Below are positions 5,630 through 6,390 of a DNA stretch of 6,390 bases, piece after piece. This DNA comes from Candidatus Aminicenantota bacterium (GTDB lineage Bacteria > Acidobacteriota > Aminicenantia > UBA2199). The stretch spans positions 1-6,390 of the forward strand of contig JAPKZM010000084.1 in the NCBI GenBank assembly GCA_026393775.1, in the 5' to 3' direction. Under the pieces are notes generated by a model, which had not been told where the DNA came from, made no database searches, and worked only from the letters and a program-made list of their open reading frames with translations. The first letter of the stretch is position 1. Each line of letters opens with the position of its first letter. Made by a program: the position numbers and the translations under genes.

Positions 5630-6390
5630 ATGCCGGTCGATCCCCAGGAACTGAATACCGACAGAAACCAGGAGTGGCGGAACGAATTCAGAGGCAGGCT
5701 CAGCGCCAAAGAGAGAAGCAACCTGCCCCGCGTCAAAATGCCCGAAAAGGCTCCGCTGGAAAGAATATTGGGCTTTCTGGAAGTCAATACCGGATTAAAC
5801 GAGGAGATGGCCGTCCAGGAAGCGAAACGGTGCCTGGATTGCTCCACCCCCTCCTGCATTTCCGGCTGCCCGGTAAGCATCAATATCCCCGGCTTCATCA
5901 AGTTGATTGAAAAAAGGGATTTCCTGGCCGCGGCCAAGAAGCTGAAAGAAACCAACGCCTTGCCTGCCGTCTGCGGCCGGGTCTGCCCGCAGGAGACGCA
6001 GTGCGAAGCGACCTGCGTCTATCAGAAAATGAAGAAGCCGCCTGTGGCCATCGGTTATCTGGAAAGGTTCGCTTCCGACTGCGAGCGCCTGACCGGTAAT
6101 ATCTCCATCCCGGTCATCGAAAAGAAAAAGCCGGTTCGGGTCGCGGCCATCGGCTCGGGGCCCGCTAGTCTGACTTTTGCCGGGCAGATGGCCAAGCTGA
6201 GCTACCAGGTGACGGTTTTCGAAGCCCTGCACGAACTGGCGGGAGTTTTGAGCTACGGCATCCCGGAGTTCCGTTTGCCTAAGAGCATTGTCCGCTCGGA
6301 GATCGCCTATTTGGAGGCGCTTGGGGTGACATTCGAAAGAAACGTGGTTGTCGGCAAGACGTTGACCATCGACGACATGAAAAATCAGGG
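5630..6390 (+). CDS. nfnB: NfnB: NADP(H)- and bifurcating-FAD-binding subunit, GltD/glutamate synthase small-chain family (partial, C-terminus off window)
   Basis: 253 codons of a protein usually about 465 residues long. NfnB holds the bifurcating FAD, two [4Fe-4S] clusters and the NADPH site; with NfnA it couples NADH and reduced ferredoxin to NADP+ reduction, or the reverse. Cluster ligands are C68, C71, C76 and C80 (CLDCSTPSCISGCPV) and C115, C119, C125 and C129, with PQET (120-123) between them; the Glu of this segment fits the non-cysteine ligand known for the proximal cluster. The FAD Rossmann motif is IGSGPASL (174-181), followed by GVLSYGIPEFRLPK (205-218). The start ATG 5630 follows AAAGGAG (5614-5620), which overlaps the nfnA stop, so the pair is surely co-translated. 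The pre-cluster helix (about 1-66) is that of NfnB/GltD. Two glycines common in the family are replaced (S180, A204). Without gltB nearby and with nfnA upstream, glutamate synthase is unlikely despite the common database name. Confidence 0.92.
   Translation, partial: MPVDPQELNTDRNQEWRNEFRGRLSAKERSNLPRVKMPEKAPLERILGFLEVNTGLNEEMAVQEAKRCLDCSTPSCISGCPVSINIPGFIKLIEKRDFLAAAKKLKETNALPAVCGRVCPQETQCEATCVYQKMKKPPVAIGYLERFASDCERLTGNISIPVIEKKKPVRVAAIGSGPASLTFAGQMAKLSYQVTVFEALHELAGVLSYGIPEFRLPKSIVRSEIAYLEALGVTFERNVVVGKTLTIDDMKNQ

Noticed and set aside
5545..6232. Minus-strand open frames opposite nfnB
   Set aside because: The plus strand encodes NfnB with all expected cluster and FAD motifs; the opposite frames show none.
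5630..6390. Glutamate synthase small subunit GltD
   Set aside because: The family fold is shared, but nfnA lies 14 bases upstream and no gltB is visible; the pairing identifies NfnB.

Overview
The window suggests an anaerobic bacterium of moderate to fairly high GC in its coding regions, with redox metabolism built on flavin-based electron bifurcation. It encodes two different NADH/ferredoxin/NADPH-type transhydrogenase modules. No gene here fixes the taxonomy. An uncultivated anaerobe, perhaps of an Acidobacteriota- or Aminicenantes-like lineage, is only a weak guess.

Layout: a leftward block (1-4373, minus strand) reads, in transcription order, a response regulator (4373-3363), a NuoE/HydC-like [2Fe-2S] subunit (3338-2820), a NuoF/HydB-like FMN and Fe-S subunit (2799-1033), and a NuoG-N-terminal/GltD fusion flavoprotein (1018 to beyond the left edge). 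The gaps are 24, 20 and 14 bases, so this looks like one operon. The order and domain make-up of the last three match the StnABC (Sporomusa-type Nfn) transhydrogenase. A 414-base AT-rich divergent intergenic region (4374-4787) follows. A rightward block comprises nfnA (4788-5615) and nfnB (5630 to beyond the right edge), the classical NADH-dependent ferredoxin:NADP+ oxidoreductase.

How the genes may work together: both complexes would connect the NADH, NADPH and reduced ferredoxin pools. In the Stn-type complex the NuoE/NuoF pair is the bifurcating core and the fusion subunit is the NADP(H) module. In Nfn, NfnA binds NAD(H) and NfnB holds the bifurcating FAD. Two such systems placed head to head around one shared intergenic region suggest coordinated or alternative use.

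The least ordinary gene is the first of the leftward operon. It has an intact CheY-like receiver followed by two tandem copies of a domain that looks like the Lrp/AsnC ligand-binding (RAM) domain, and no visible DNA-binding domain. The intergenic region contains an exact 12-base direct repeat, one copy of which lies inside a candidate minus-strand promoter. No RNA genes, CRISPR arrays, insertion sequences or convincing terminators were seen.
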